A DNA stretch of 64,000 bases from Aquatica leii. Its lineage: Eukaryota > Arthropoda > Insecta > Coleoptera > Lampyridae. The stretch spans positions 2,666,001-2,730,000 of the forward strand of contig CM069432.1 of NCBI GenBank assembly GCA_035610365.1, read 5' to 3'. The notes below the pieces were generated by a model. The model was not told the origin of the DNA. It ran no database searches and saw only the letters and a list, made by a program, of their open reading frames with translations. A program made the translations under genes and the position numbers. Below, one piece after another: positions 35,028 through 45,997 of this stretch. Position 1 is the stretch's first letter. Each line of letters begins with the position of its first letter.

Positions 35028-35321
35028 TTTTTATTTTTTCTTCTTTGTTAAATTATTAAAAAGTAGAACGATGTTTAGAAGTAGTATTCGAATTAATTCC
35101 CATATAATTCTTCATTTATTTAATCAAAATTATAGCTGTTGAAATTTTGTTTGCCAAATATTGTAGGAATTAGAAAACAGCCATAAAAATCATATTATAT
35201 TTATTTAAAATCACAGTAAATTAAAAAAATACTAATAATTAAAAAAAAAATAAATGTAATAATTTCCTATTTTTAAAATCAAATAATAAAAACCTATATA
35301 ATACAAAAATATATTAAATGG

Positions 35322-36446
35322 CAATAAATACAATTAAAAATTATTGGAACGAAATTAAAAAATTTACGACATTATTGTTAATTGAATTTATTAATGCAGT
35401 AGAATTTGTGCTTAATTCAACTTTTTTTACTTATAACAAAAACATATACAAACAGAAATTTGGAATTGCAATGGGACAACCACTTTCTAGTACTATTGCA
35501 AACTTAGTGTTACAGGGTTTAGAAACAGAGTATTTGAAAAAATCTAATAACATAACATTCTATAAAAGATATGTGGATGATATCATAATAGCTACTGAAG
35601 AAAATAATGTAAACTTAATTTATAATGATTTTAACAACTTTCATCCCAGACTAAAATTTACATTTGAAAAAGAAAATAATAATAAATCAATAATTTTTTT
35701 AGATTTGACATTAATTAGAAACTTAGATAATAAAATTGATACTAACTGGTTCAGGAAAAATATAAAAACTAAGAGATATATAAATTTTAAATCATTTACT
35801 GCAATTCAATATCAAAAAAAGTATTATTAATAATTTAACAGATAGAGCAATTAGTTTATCATCACCTAAATTTCATTTTGAAAATATAAAAACAATTTAA
35901 AAAATTTTATGCCAAAATAATTTTCCCTTAAAATTTATTAACACTAACATCAAAAAAAATATATTAAAAAAGAAAAAAGAACATAAAACAAATGTAAATC
36001 TAAAATGAGCCAATTATGATCTAAACAGTAAGGAAAAAAAATACGTGTCATTGCCATATATACCTTACTTATCTTATCAATTAAAAAAAGACATACTTAA
36101 ACATAATTTTACAACTTCTTTTAAAAATCATTTAACTTTGGAAAAAAAATTATTTAATAACTTAAAAGATAAAACAGACAAATTTTCAGTAGCTAATGTA
36201 GTAAACCAGTTAGATTGTATGAATGGTAATGGAATTTATATAGAACAAACAAAACAAAATTTAAATAAAAGAATTAATCAGCATAAAAATTCTATAAAAA
36301 CCAAAAAAGCTTCACCACATCTTTCAAATACTGCATTGTCGGACCATACTGTTGAGAAAAAACATAGTTTCAATTTTATATCACCAACAATATTACGTAT
36401 AGAAAATAATTTGTGTGTTAAACTCCGATCCATTTACATGTTATAA
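35322..36446 (+). pseudogene. PLE family D RT/GIY-YIG, copy 2 (5'-truncated)
   Basis: Coding starts in the RT at NTIKNYWNEI, so about half of the protein is absent. Motif B GIAMGQPLSSTIANLVLQG (near 35460-35515) and the catalytic YVDD (near 35570-35585) are intact. A frame change near 35820 and stops near 35900-36010 follow. The GIY-YIG part reads NQLDCMNGNGIYIEQTKQNLNKRINQHK (36205-36290), then SDHTVEKKHSFNF and an early end at 36446. Confidence 0.87.
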
Positions 36447-36670
36447 TAATTGATGGCATTTTACTAAAATTGATTGATACAAAATCTTTCATAAATTTGA
36501 AGTTTATTAATTATTAAATAATATTTAATTCAAAATTTTTTTTTTCTATCGTAGGGTAAGTTTAAGAAAATTTTATCTTTTCACATATCTATTTAATTTA
36601 TTAATTTATATTGTAAAAATAATGTTAATCTAATAATGAATTAAAGAAGGAAGTTGTATAATAAAATAAT

Positions 36671-36720
36671 TACCATCTGAAGAAGCCATTATAATAATTG
36701 GCGAAACGATCGTAAAATGT
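36671..36720 (+). ncRNA. Hammerhead ribozyme motif, PLE family D right copy
   Basis: The core CTGAAGA is at 36677-36683, stem II GCCA (36685-36688) with TGGC (36699-36702), GAAA at 36703-36706. Helix III is an 8-base palindrome ACGATCGT (36706-36713), the longest of the four families. Helix I is less clear: CAT (36674-36676) can pair with ATG (36717-36719) only if two bases stay unpaired. Confidence 0.68.
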
Positions 36721-36806
36721 TACCACTGTGATTTTAAATAAATATAATATGATTTTTATGACTGTTTTATAATTCCTACAATATTTGGCAAACAATGTTA
36801 TACAAT

Positions 36807-37960
36807 GTTTTGGTGTTATTAATGTTTGCATTATGCTGTTAAGAGTAAGTAATTAATTAAATTTCAGTTTTTTTAACATTTCATATTTATAAGACTTGTA
36901 AATTAAAAAAATGATTTTAGCAATACGATATAATTAAAAAATAATTAGGTAATAATGCTAATTATTTAGTTATTTTTTGGTATTAAAAAGATTCTCTTCT
37001 TTCATTTTTTATATAAATATGTAAATAAAAAAATTTTTTTTATTTAATTAAATTTAAACTTAAATATAACAACATACAAAAAAATTTAAACAATACAAAA
37101 TAATCAAGATTTTGCTATTTATCGCACGACTGATTGTCATTCAAAAAGTTTCGGTCTGGTGATATGAACTTTGACAATATCCTGTCTGTTACTGATGACT
37201 CTGTTTTAAAATATGTTTATATATTTGTTTATAATTATGACAAATACCACATTTTTTGTTTAGTATAAGAAAAATTACATTCCTACCAATAAATTATATC
37301 AATTACAATTAATAAAACAACAAGAATATAGAATGAAAAACAAGATAAATTAATAACGTTAAAGTAATCCATTTCCAAAGTGGAGTATTCGATATAGAAT
37401 TAAATTATTTATCTCAAAGGCTTTTCCACAAAACTATTTTAGTTTTTTAAAGTTTTGGATTACAAAATATGTATCAGAATTTTTTATAACGTTATAATCA
37501 AAAGTATACTTCATGATGAGCATTAACTTTTTTGTAAGTTAAGGAACGAAAATACAGCTTTTTCGCAACAAAATTTTGTTTCTTTAAAAAAAATAAGTAC
37601 CTACTTTTTTTTATAGTAGATATGAAATTTAGAGTATAAGGATTTGTCACAATGTTTTCAAAAAATTTGTGCTACACCTATTATTCAATAATTTGAAAAC
37701 AGTACTTTTAATTGTATGTTGAAGTTTAGTTTTTATTATAAATTTTTTCGATGTAAATAAATTCAAACAACAACGGTAAAATGTAGAATTTTATAATTAG
37801 AAGTTGGCACTAATAATCACTAATTAATTAAATGTCATCTGTCATTTTGTCAGATTTATTTAGATACATTATCTGTGTTTGTTTAGAATAACACTAACAA
37901 TTGTTTTATATAAATAGGATAAATTTGCTTATATCTTACAATTGCTAAAAATAATAGTTC
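36807..37960. other. Non-coding AT-rich stretch
   Basis: I recognise nothing. It lies between a PLE and the 3' end of the minus-strand gene at 38010-42524 and may include that element's terminus, but no terminal inverted repeat was found. Confidence 0.45.
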
Positions 37961-38009
37961 TATTTTCATATGAATTAAATAGTAATAAAATTTTTTTGAC
38001 TTTGTTTGA

Positions 38010-39130
38010 CATTTTGCTGTACATTTACAGGGTTGAATTAACAATTCGGGCAATGGTGGCTTCGTCAGTTGCCGTGGGTACAATTTACCATCTTTTTTTT
38101 CATACCCTAATAAGGTATAATTAATAGGCTGTAGTACTGTTTGGTCAGCATTTATCCATACATATGTTTGTGCTGAAGCTCTTAACAAATGTAAATGTAG
38201 AGCATCTGATGTGCAAATTACTTTTAATAAATTTAATCCGAAGCCGATATTTTGAGAAATTAATTTAAACCGAAGTTGATCAGCAGTTAATTTTTTTTTT
38301 TTGAGAAAAGATAAGTGCAAATAGTTTCTAATTCTGTTAACTGTTCGACACTTAGGTATGGATTCCCTAAATGCATTAGAGCTTTTTGTACAAAATCTAA
38401 CGATGCAGCTTTTAAACAATTTTTTTTGAGCCTAATCTGCTAGTCGAATCGCAACCAGTTAGTGAGCGTAATGCTGGCAAAATACGACAAATGTTTTCGC
38501 CAAGGGATTGAGCAGTCAAATGACATCCTGAAACAACCTAGACGTGCTAGCTTATTCCAAAAATAAATTCCCAAGATAAAAACACCTGTATCAGCACTAA
38601 GGATTATGATATGGGCAGATTGGATTTTAATTGCGTGAAATACGTGACAAAACAGTCTTGAATCGGCTTCTAAATGGTTCGAATTTAAGTCAAGTACTTC
38701 AAAAAACGAAGAGTCTTGTAATTTAATACATTTTGTTGGATCATCAAATCCTCCACAAATATATAACTCGCAATCTTCTTTCACTTGTATGTATCTAGGA
38801 GCAGCAGCACAGAGAAATCGAACGAGCTGTAATTTATTTTCAGTATTTGAAAAAAAATGATTACAATTAGTTGGAATTTTTGTGTGATCATTTATAATTA
38901 TAAAATTTTTAATTATTTGACCTTTGCTCCGTAAAGTTGACTTCAAATATTTTATTGAAATATCATCATATCTGTCAAATATAATATCTACTCGTTTTAC
39001 ATTTAGCTGCAAGTAAAGATTATGAATTCTTTTGAAGAATGCCTCAGCAAAATCTCCAAACGTGTTGAATTTTTTTAATTGGATTCGATGAACAAATGCC
39101 ATACCATCAACAATATAAATTTTTGAAGTT
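38010..39130 (-). pseudogene. Element A, C-terminal part: PIN/XPG-like nuclease module and CXC tail
   Basis: On the minus strand this starts near 39125 with IYIVDGMAFV. Acidic motifs in the order expected of PIN/XPG-type nucleases follow: IIFDRYDD (about 38980-38962), HLEADSRL (about 38676-38653) and LSADTGVFILG (near 38600-38570). A frame shift near 38490 leads to LTGCDSTSRLGSKK (38460-38420). A region with LRFKLISQNIG, ICTSDALHLHLLRA and a Cys-rich PCKCTAKCQTK end (CXC/TSO1-like) closes near 38010. Two or more frame shifts. The nuclease assignment rests on motif order, not alignment; the repeat nature is inferred from the second copy at 48641-52640. Confidence 0.65.
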
Positions 39131-39137
39131 TGTAAAT

Positions 39138-40886
39138 TTAAAACGTCCTGCCGCGTGTTTGTACCACTTTTAAATTATTTTTAATTTCAAGAACGAGTTC
39201 CGATTTTCGAGATTTCCTGTAAAATCCTTCTGCGTCAAAAAGATATTTGCAATAATTCAAAATTTCGTAAGATGCTAAAGTTTTTGTGTCAAATCCACGT
39301 TGATTAGCCAACATAAATGTTTTTTGAAAAAGAGCTATATCTGTTGCATCTTGCAACTTTTTATTAGAAGTAGCTTTACTTGTATTTTCAGAAGTAGTTA
39401 CAAAGTTATAAAATTTACTTTTTTTAATGGGATCGGATAACTTTTTAGTTCTCGGTACAAATCGCTCATTTTCGTATGTTCTTAACATAGCCTCTCCATT
39501 TTTTACTATATTTAATAAAGATTGCGAAGAAGATTCATCTGCAAGTTCACCGGAGTAAATATTTCGAAGCGCGCAGTTCTCGTTGTCATTGTAGGGATTG
39601 CATGCATTGAAATACTTTATGATATTTTGAATATCCTTTTCGTCATTGTTGATCCTGGATTGCATCCATTCATTATGATAATTAATGTCACTAGTAGAGT
39701 CTTCTTGTATTCCGAGATATGAAGAAAGAGCCTCATGAATGGCATTTTTAAACGGATAAAGAAACAGCCATCTTTGCATCGCTTCTTCATTTTTAGTGAT
39801 GCCAATCAAACGTCCAGTCACTGCTGAAGATCGGTTTTGAGACTGCTCCAGTGCTAAGTCGGGGCTCACTCGATTAAATTTACCTTCCGTTTGTTCGACG
39901 GACAGTACTCCTCGCTTCATATCATCTACAACTTCTGAAGGTAGTTTTATCATATCTTGTAAATAAAAAGTCACTCCGCGAATGTAATTCGTGTGATTCG
40001 TAGAGAAAAAATAAGGTAACATTTGTCCAGTAGTTAACAAATATAACTCATAGTTATTACTTCTGTCCGCCTTAATTGAATTCAACAATATTTCTACCAT
40101 TTCACAGTAGTTGTTAAAATATTTAAATATTTCATTTATAGTGCTCATGGTGCGTACAAAACTTGAAAAGTTATTCGAAAAATCTGTAATTATTCTTTCG
40201 TATTGATGATATTTTTCAATTAGACCTGAATGATCTTTATCTACTATATTTTCTCTTATTTCTTGAAGACAAGTATTTAGCTGTTGTAAATAATTTTGAG
40301 AATAATTCTTGTATTCTATAAATTCGGCAATTTGTATACCTCTTAAAGCTTCGTACAGGAATTTGTGTGCTCTAATACATCTGTTATACTGAGTACCTTT
40401 GAGAATTGACGACAAATTATTCATACCATAAATATCGGCTTTAATAAGAATACTATCGAGTCTACTCCCTTCTAGAAATTGGCCCAAGCATCGTAAAAAA
40501 TTCTTTTGTAAATGAAACGATCCAATTCTCAATATCAAATTGTTAAATTCTTCACTTGTTTGTTGAATATTTTTTGCAATGAGATATATGGCCATGTCGC
40601 ATGAAAGTACTGCCATATTTTTACCGAGTGCAACACTTACGTTGACATAATTTTTCATAGCGGTATAAACAACGTCTTTGAAAGTCGGTGGCTGAGGTAT
40701 GACTGGACTAAATCCAACAATAGAAACAGGTGAGATTTTAGACGATAGTATTTGTTGAAATGGAGTCCATCCTGGTATTGAATTTGTAGATGGTCGGCAA
40801 AAATTATTTTTTATTAGACTGTACTGCAGTCTACACCAGACCCAGAGCAAATTATCAATTAGAAAATTGTTTTGGCTGCTTTTCAA
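39138..40886 (-). pseudogene. Element A, central region (582 codons open)
   Basis: One long open frame without stops, unusual in this window. It contains IPGWTPFQQILSS, a possible RNase H-like stretch AVLSCDMAIYLIAKNIQ...LRIGSFHLQKNFLRCLG (about 40620-40480), RCIRAHKFLYEALRG, and SPDLALEQSQNRSSAVTGRLIGITKNEEAMQRW (about 39870-39770). This succession occurs in large uncharacterised proteins that I recall as repeated in arthropods and cnidarians. Those are thought to be transposon-encoded; Academ is one named possibility. The catalytic residues, if it is a DDE transposase, are not established. Confidence 0.6.
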
Positions 40887-40955
40887 TAAATAGCTACTGT
40901 CCTTATAATTCGGTATTTAAGGCTGCATTCTTTATTCGAAATGAAGAATTTCTTG

Positions 40956-42524
40956 TCATTTTAAAAGTTTTAAATCAAATCCGTTTTGCTCTGCTGTAGG
41001 CTTCAATTTAATGAAATTAATTTCATTTTCAGTAGGTTTTCGTTCTTGATAAATCACCATTGCTGTAACATGACTCGAGCCTTTTTCGCCTAATGTTTCT
41101 TCATTAAAATCATTGTTATCTATAGCTCGATGTAAAAATAACGATGAATCTCGAACTATATTTTTAGGAATAATCAGTTTTTTGTCTATATCTTCACACA
41201 CAATTGACGTTGTTATTTCTTTATCTAGATTTTTTAATGCTTTATAACTGATACAATGCCCAACTTTATTTACTATGGTGATTAAATATTTCGATCGAGT
41301 CAAATGATGGATAGATTCAGCTAAAGCTATATGCTTTGGAGTATGTTTCTCAGTAATCGTGAAATATATATCATGAAACACTGATAACGCTCGTCGATTA
41401 TAATTTTCACTTAATTTTAAATTCTTGGCACTGAACAATGCTTGCATAAAAATTTGCCAAGTATTTGGTAATTGACTTTTTTTTAAAACTTGTTCAATTA
41501 AAATTTCATCACATAAATACCCATCTGGTATTACTTTAGTACTTAATATTTCTTTGCAAAGTTGTTTTGCTACTTGAGCAACGTAGTTTGTTGAATTTGT
41601 AGTACGAATATGTTCAATGACTTCATCCAGTGGTATGTTGGCCATAATTACCAATGATGATTTCGATCGATCGCTTGGATATGAAAATAAAACGTTTTCA
41701 TACTTATCAATAAGTAATGATTTTATAACGCGATTATCTACAACTGCATTTTCGATTTCAGTAAGTTCAGCTAATCGCTTAGCCAATGACGACATTTCAA
41801 AAGAGTGAGACGTTAATTTATGTTTTATTTCATTTATGAGTTTCTCAAATGCTTCTGTAAGTACGTCATGTGGTATTTTATTTGGAGGTCTACCTGCTAG
41901 AATTTCTGAATTTCTTGGCAGTCGTAGATAATCACGATAACAGTGCTTATGGTATCTCACTTCCATTGCAAATAAATCATCTGGATGTATGAAAGTACTA
42001 ATTTTTGTAAAAACATCGTCTTGTTTTTTTTCGGGCAGCATTTAAAATTTGTTCCGCCGCCGAAATTTCAGAACACAAATAAAGGGTTTTATTTTTATTT
42101 TTTATTTGTTTACCGCAGATTAAACATTTCAGATCTTTATCAAACTTTAATTCAGCTCGTGATAACCTACAATAGTGCCAGAAATACCTGCTTCTCCTGC
42201 AGGAGAGGTGAAAATAGAAGCATTCTCCTGCTTATGTAATGCCACTTTTCGACGCCTTATTTTTTCTTCACTAATATAACTAGCCATACAACTTCGATGC
42301 CATGAACAATTGTTTTCAGTAAAGTCTGTATTATTTTTTATTTTCTCAGTAATTTCATCTTTTCTTCGATCAGCTGCTTTTTGAATATTTATAAACGATT
42401 GTGGTTTTGGGTTCTCAACTAAATTATCTGTTTTATCACAAAATAAACACGATATTTCGATTAGTTTTCGCTTTTTTATATTTATCACTTGTAGCAACAT
42501 TGTCCACGTTTTTGTTTGTAACAC
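40956..42524 (-). pseudogene. Element A, N-terminal part with two Cys/His modules
   Basis: The frame opens with ATG at 42524. The first module is CLFCDK...CSWHRSCMASY (about 42440-42280). After a shift near 42190 a second module reads CLICGKQ (near 42115), and after another shift near 42040 it ends in RYHKHCYRDYLR (near 41950). Both look like C2HC zinc-binding units. 40956-42041 is open for 361 codons (helical, with HHLTRSKYLI near 41310). Between this frame and the central one (about 40890-40955) stops occur, so at least three small lesions break an otherwise complete gene of roughly 1,500 codons. Confidence 0.6.
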
Positions 42525-42529
42525 TAATA

Positions 42530-43440
42530 GAACACTTGACTACAAAAAAACTTCAATAATATTGCTTAACTACGAAAATATAAGCCTATACGCACTAAGA
42601 ATTGTTAGCTACTGACTATTTCGAGCGCTATGGCTCATGGACGCGCAGAGCGGGGAGAAGGGGGCGAAGCAAAAGGAAAGGGACCAGCACATCTGCCGGC
42701 AACATGTTTTTTTGTTGTTGGGTACCTCAAGTAAAAGAATTTGAGCATAGTTGCCGGTCCTCACATTTTGCATACTCAACTTCCTTTAGCGCCTGCACTA
42801 TAGTAGAAATGAAGAAAATTAAATTGTAATACTTCTTAATTTTGAAAAATATTCTTATGGTTTAATAGAGTAGCAAAATAGATGTATTTATTTCCAATGC
42901 TTCTAGTTAAATAATTTTAAGTAAGCATGAAATATAAAATTTTATTATTTGTAACAGTATTAAAATAGTTTTTGCACTAATTAAAAAAGCAAATATTTTT
43001 ATATTTGACACAATACGATAGATATTGTATCACTAGTCGAGAAAGTATTATTTTGCGAGTATGAGCATATTTGTTAGCCGAGGTGAAGCCGAGGCCTACA
43101 AAATGCGAATACTCGCCAAATGCTTTTAGGACGTGTGATACACAAAATTTTTAGTCCTGACCTTTATAGTATAAATTTATTAAAACAGTTATTTAAGCAT
43201 TGATTTTTAACAAAATATAATAATGTATGTTGATAAAACTGAAACCTGCAATGACAAAATTTAATTGTTTTTGAAATTAATTTGACAATTACATAGTATT
43301 ATTCAGCTTAACATATAAAAAATAAAACTATTTAACTATTTAATTAATTAATGATTAAACTTCTAGTTATGAAATTCTACTACACTTTACCGGCCTAGTT
43401 TGGAAAAGTAAAATTTCCGACCGATTATGATGACGGAAGC
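42530..43440. other. Intergenic region with a GC-rich patch upstream of element A
   Basis: 42620-42770 is distinctly GC-richer than its surroundings and includes the inverted pair gccggcaac (near 42692) and gttgccggt (near 42751), separated by about 50 bases. It lies about 100-250 bases upstream of the element A start, so a promoter or terminus role is possible. A second imperfect inverted pair, gcgagtatgagcat and atgcgaatactcgc, spans 43057-43127. No coding seen. Confidence 0.4.
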
Positions 43441-43454
43441 ACCAAAATGTATTT

Positions 43455-43755
43455 TGATTGTTCTTAACTGTCATAAATTTTAATTTTTCGCTATTGTAAA
43501 CCGTCTTTGACATTTTTGCACACTTGTCAACATAAACGTCAAATTATTTTTGAGAGATTTTGAGACTTTGGGGGCTTCCTAGTTTCTGTTCGAGCAATAA
43601 AATGTTGTATTCAACTCGTTCCTGTCTAAATTGGACGATTTTTTTTCTTTGAGGACTTTTTAAACCCTCGTTTCACTCGGGTTTAAAAATGCTCTCTTGG
43701 AAAAAAAACGTCCAATTTACACAGGAACTCGTCAAATAAACTACTATTTTTAAGC
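43455..43755 (+). repeat. Dispersed repeat, copy 1 (palindromic core)
   Basis: It resembles 54791-55037 over nearly its whole length, in the same orientation. Its core has inverted arms: aactcgttcctgtctaaattggacg and cgtccaatttacacaggaactcgt-type sequence around ctcgtttcactcgggtttaaa. This suggests a fold-back non-autonomous transposon. Copy 2 lacks about 40 bases of the left core arm. Confidence 0.75.
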
Positions 43756-45384
43756 AAGTTTTTTTTACATTGTAGAAGTGACGCGTTAATTTTAACCTAG
43801 AATTATCACAAATTCTAAGCTTATTTTTGATATCAATATCATACTTCATAAAACCAATATATATACAAAGAATACAATATGTTGATATAATCAAACTACA
43901 TTAAAATATCTTAAAAATTTAGAATGCGACAATAATAACCTATTTTAAAGTTCAAATTTAACAACATCTTTTAAAAACAGCAAAGAAATTAGTTTAATCA
44001 TTAATACAATAGAACCGATTACACTAAAAATTATTTTGTAAAGCAATAACATTATCTTTTAACAAATTTTTTATGTATTATTAATCACCGCTAATTTAAA
44101 TAAATTTTGCACAAACGTTTTTAAGTTATTCCGTCGGCAACTTTTGTGTAAATAAACTACATCATTCACACCTACTTCCTACTCCACTTTTGTTAAGTAA
44201 CACTTAAGAGTCTATCATCAAAGCAAACACAAGCACTACAAAAATCACTTGAATAGAAATGGGGGTGACGAAAACACGGTAAAGTACATTTCTGTTTAAT
44301 TAATAATTGTAATACGCAAAAAAATCATATTAAGGAAACAAATCTAACAGACGGACACAAAAAGAAGATAAATCTACGAAAAATTATTTGCTACAAAAAA
44401 AGGACGACGGGCACTTTTTAAATCCTAGAAAATAAATAGGACTACTTTTAAATATCACTCAACTTTATTTGTTATCCCCATTAAAAACACTCACTTATCT
44501 ACATGTCTATACCTGATTCTTGTACCAATATATTTAAAATCACGGTTACTTTGAGGGAGCATTCCAAAAACCAGGTAGTTTTAGTATTGTCTTCTTTAAT
44601 ACAGTTTGAGTTTAAAGTGTTACATACAAATATTGTTAATTTGATTTGTTAGTACGTTAATTGTTTTTTTTTAATATCCGGTATTTTATTGATTTTACTT
44701 ATTGGAAATCGTATTGTGCCGGTCATTACAAGCAGACAAGCGTGGATAACTACCGTACCCGTTGGATAATAAAGTACATTTCTAGTTAATTTGGTTTTTT
44801 TTTTAAATAAATAAATGAATCCGAGTTACAAAAATTCAACATTTACTTTCTTCGGTATTTTAATTAAAATTATCATACTATTTTAAAATTTAGAAGATTA
44901 TTGTATTTTATAGAATTCAGAATCCAGAATAGAAATTTGTATTATTCATTGTATTTACTGAATTGTAGTTTTGATGTGTGTGAAGTTTCTAATTAAGTAT
45001 TTTTTTTAAATTTATTAAAATTACCAGTCCACCAATAATAAATGCGTTAACTTTCAATATCTATTTTTTACGTATGTATCGAGCTTTAAAATAACAAAAC
45101 TCACCTTCAGAAAAGTCTACAAAATATTTACAACTTATAAAAAGTTTTTAACTTCAAATATGAAAATTTGTAACTAGATAATTAAAAAACTGTAAGTTTT
45201 ACAAAACGATAAATGTAAATTATTTTAAAAATGGAAAGATGGTACAATTTAGAAACCAATCTAAGAAAATTTAAGTTTAAAATCTTATTTAAAATTCGTT
45301 TGAACGTTCAACAAAAATATTTTAATTGATATTTTAATATAAAACAACTCTAGTAATTCAAGAATTTGTTTGTTATTGATGTTA
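43756..45384. other. Non-coding AT-rich stretch
   Basis: I see no protein homology or clear repeat structure. A short similar string, aaagtacatttct, occurs near 44281 and 44771. Confidence 0.45.
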
Positions 45385-45715
45385 TTAAAAAGATGAAATA
45401 ATTTGGAAGAAATAAGAGCATGACGATTATCCAAAAATGTTGGGCAAATGTAAATTTCACTGAATTTGGATTATTAATGTATTTTGAATATCTAAGATGT
45501 TCATTAAGTCTAATTTAAAAAGATCTTTCTGTTATACCAATATAAAATTTGTTACAAGAACAAATTAATTTGTAAACTCCACTTTTATTTAAATTATTAT
45601 TATTATTATTATTGAAAATGTTACAAGGAAAAAGATTCCGAAGAGATATTTTATTAGAAAAAGAAATCTTAAAATCGTTACCTTTAGGGTATGTTTATTT
45701 GATTGTAAACATTTT
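45385..45715 (-). pseudogene. PLE-type GIY-YIG fragment (family E)
   Basis: On the minus strand, FKISFSNKISLRNLFPCNIF is followed by an Asn run encoded by the ATT repeat at 45593-45613, then KSGVYKLICSCNKFYIGITERSF and RLNEHLR (about 45600-45460). This matches the GIY-YIG start with its Cys ligands, as in PLEs. RT is absent, and a stop lies after ERSF. It differs from families A and D. Confidence 0.7.
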
Positions 45716-45849
45716 TTAAGTTGAACAAATATAAAAAAAACAAATTTACTCTAGTTTTAGTTACTTTCTTCATGTAATGGTTGCACAAAAAATAAAAAAT
45801 ATGTTTCCTAAATACAAAAAAAATATGCTGAAAATTTGTTCTCTAAAGG

Positions 45850-45907
45850 CCGAAAGCTCCCCATACCTAGGGAGCATTTGGCCAAAAGATGGGGAGCCTT
45901 CAGCCAC
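45850..45907. repeat. Dense multi-arm hairpin sequence
   Basis: ggccgaaagctccccat near 45850 is nearly the complement of atggggagccttcagcc at about 45891-45907. Between them is gggagcatttggcc, which can pair with either arm. It is about 90 bases downstream of the pogo transposase end, so it might be that element's terminus, though no partner terminus is seen. Confidence 0.6.
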
Positions 45908-45997
45908 GTATAAGAAATTACTCTAAAACACATAAAAAAATATTTGTTTATAAAAAATTCTTCACATAGCTGTCATAGAACAAAAAAATTGAAAAAA

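Larger units (their letters stand above)
32045..36794. mobile_element. Penelope-like element family D: two inverted copies in one insertion
   Basis: Copy 1 runs on the minus strand from about 35213 to 32045. Copy 2 runs on the plus strand from about 35322 to 36794 and is 5'-truncated within the RT. They are closely similar where they overlap, in protein and in terminal repeats. One 12-base direct repeat flanks the pair, so they arrived together or one landed as a tail-tail partner of the other. A partial terminal repeat of copy 1 is at 35115-35213. Extreme AT content makes the protein Asn- and Lys-rich. Confidence 0.88.
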
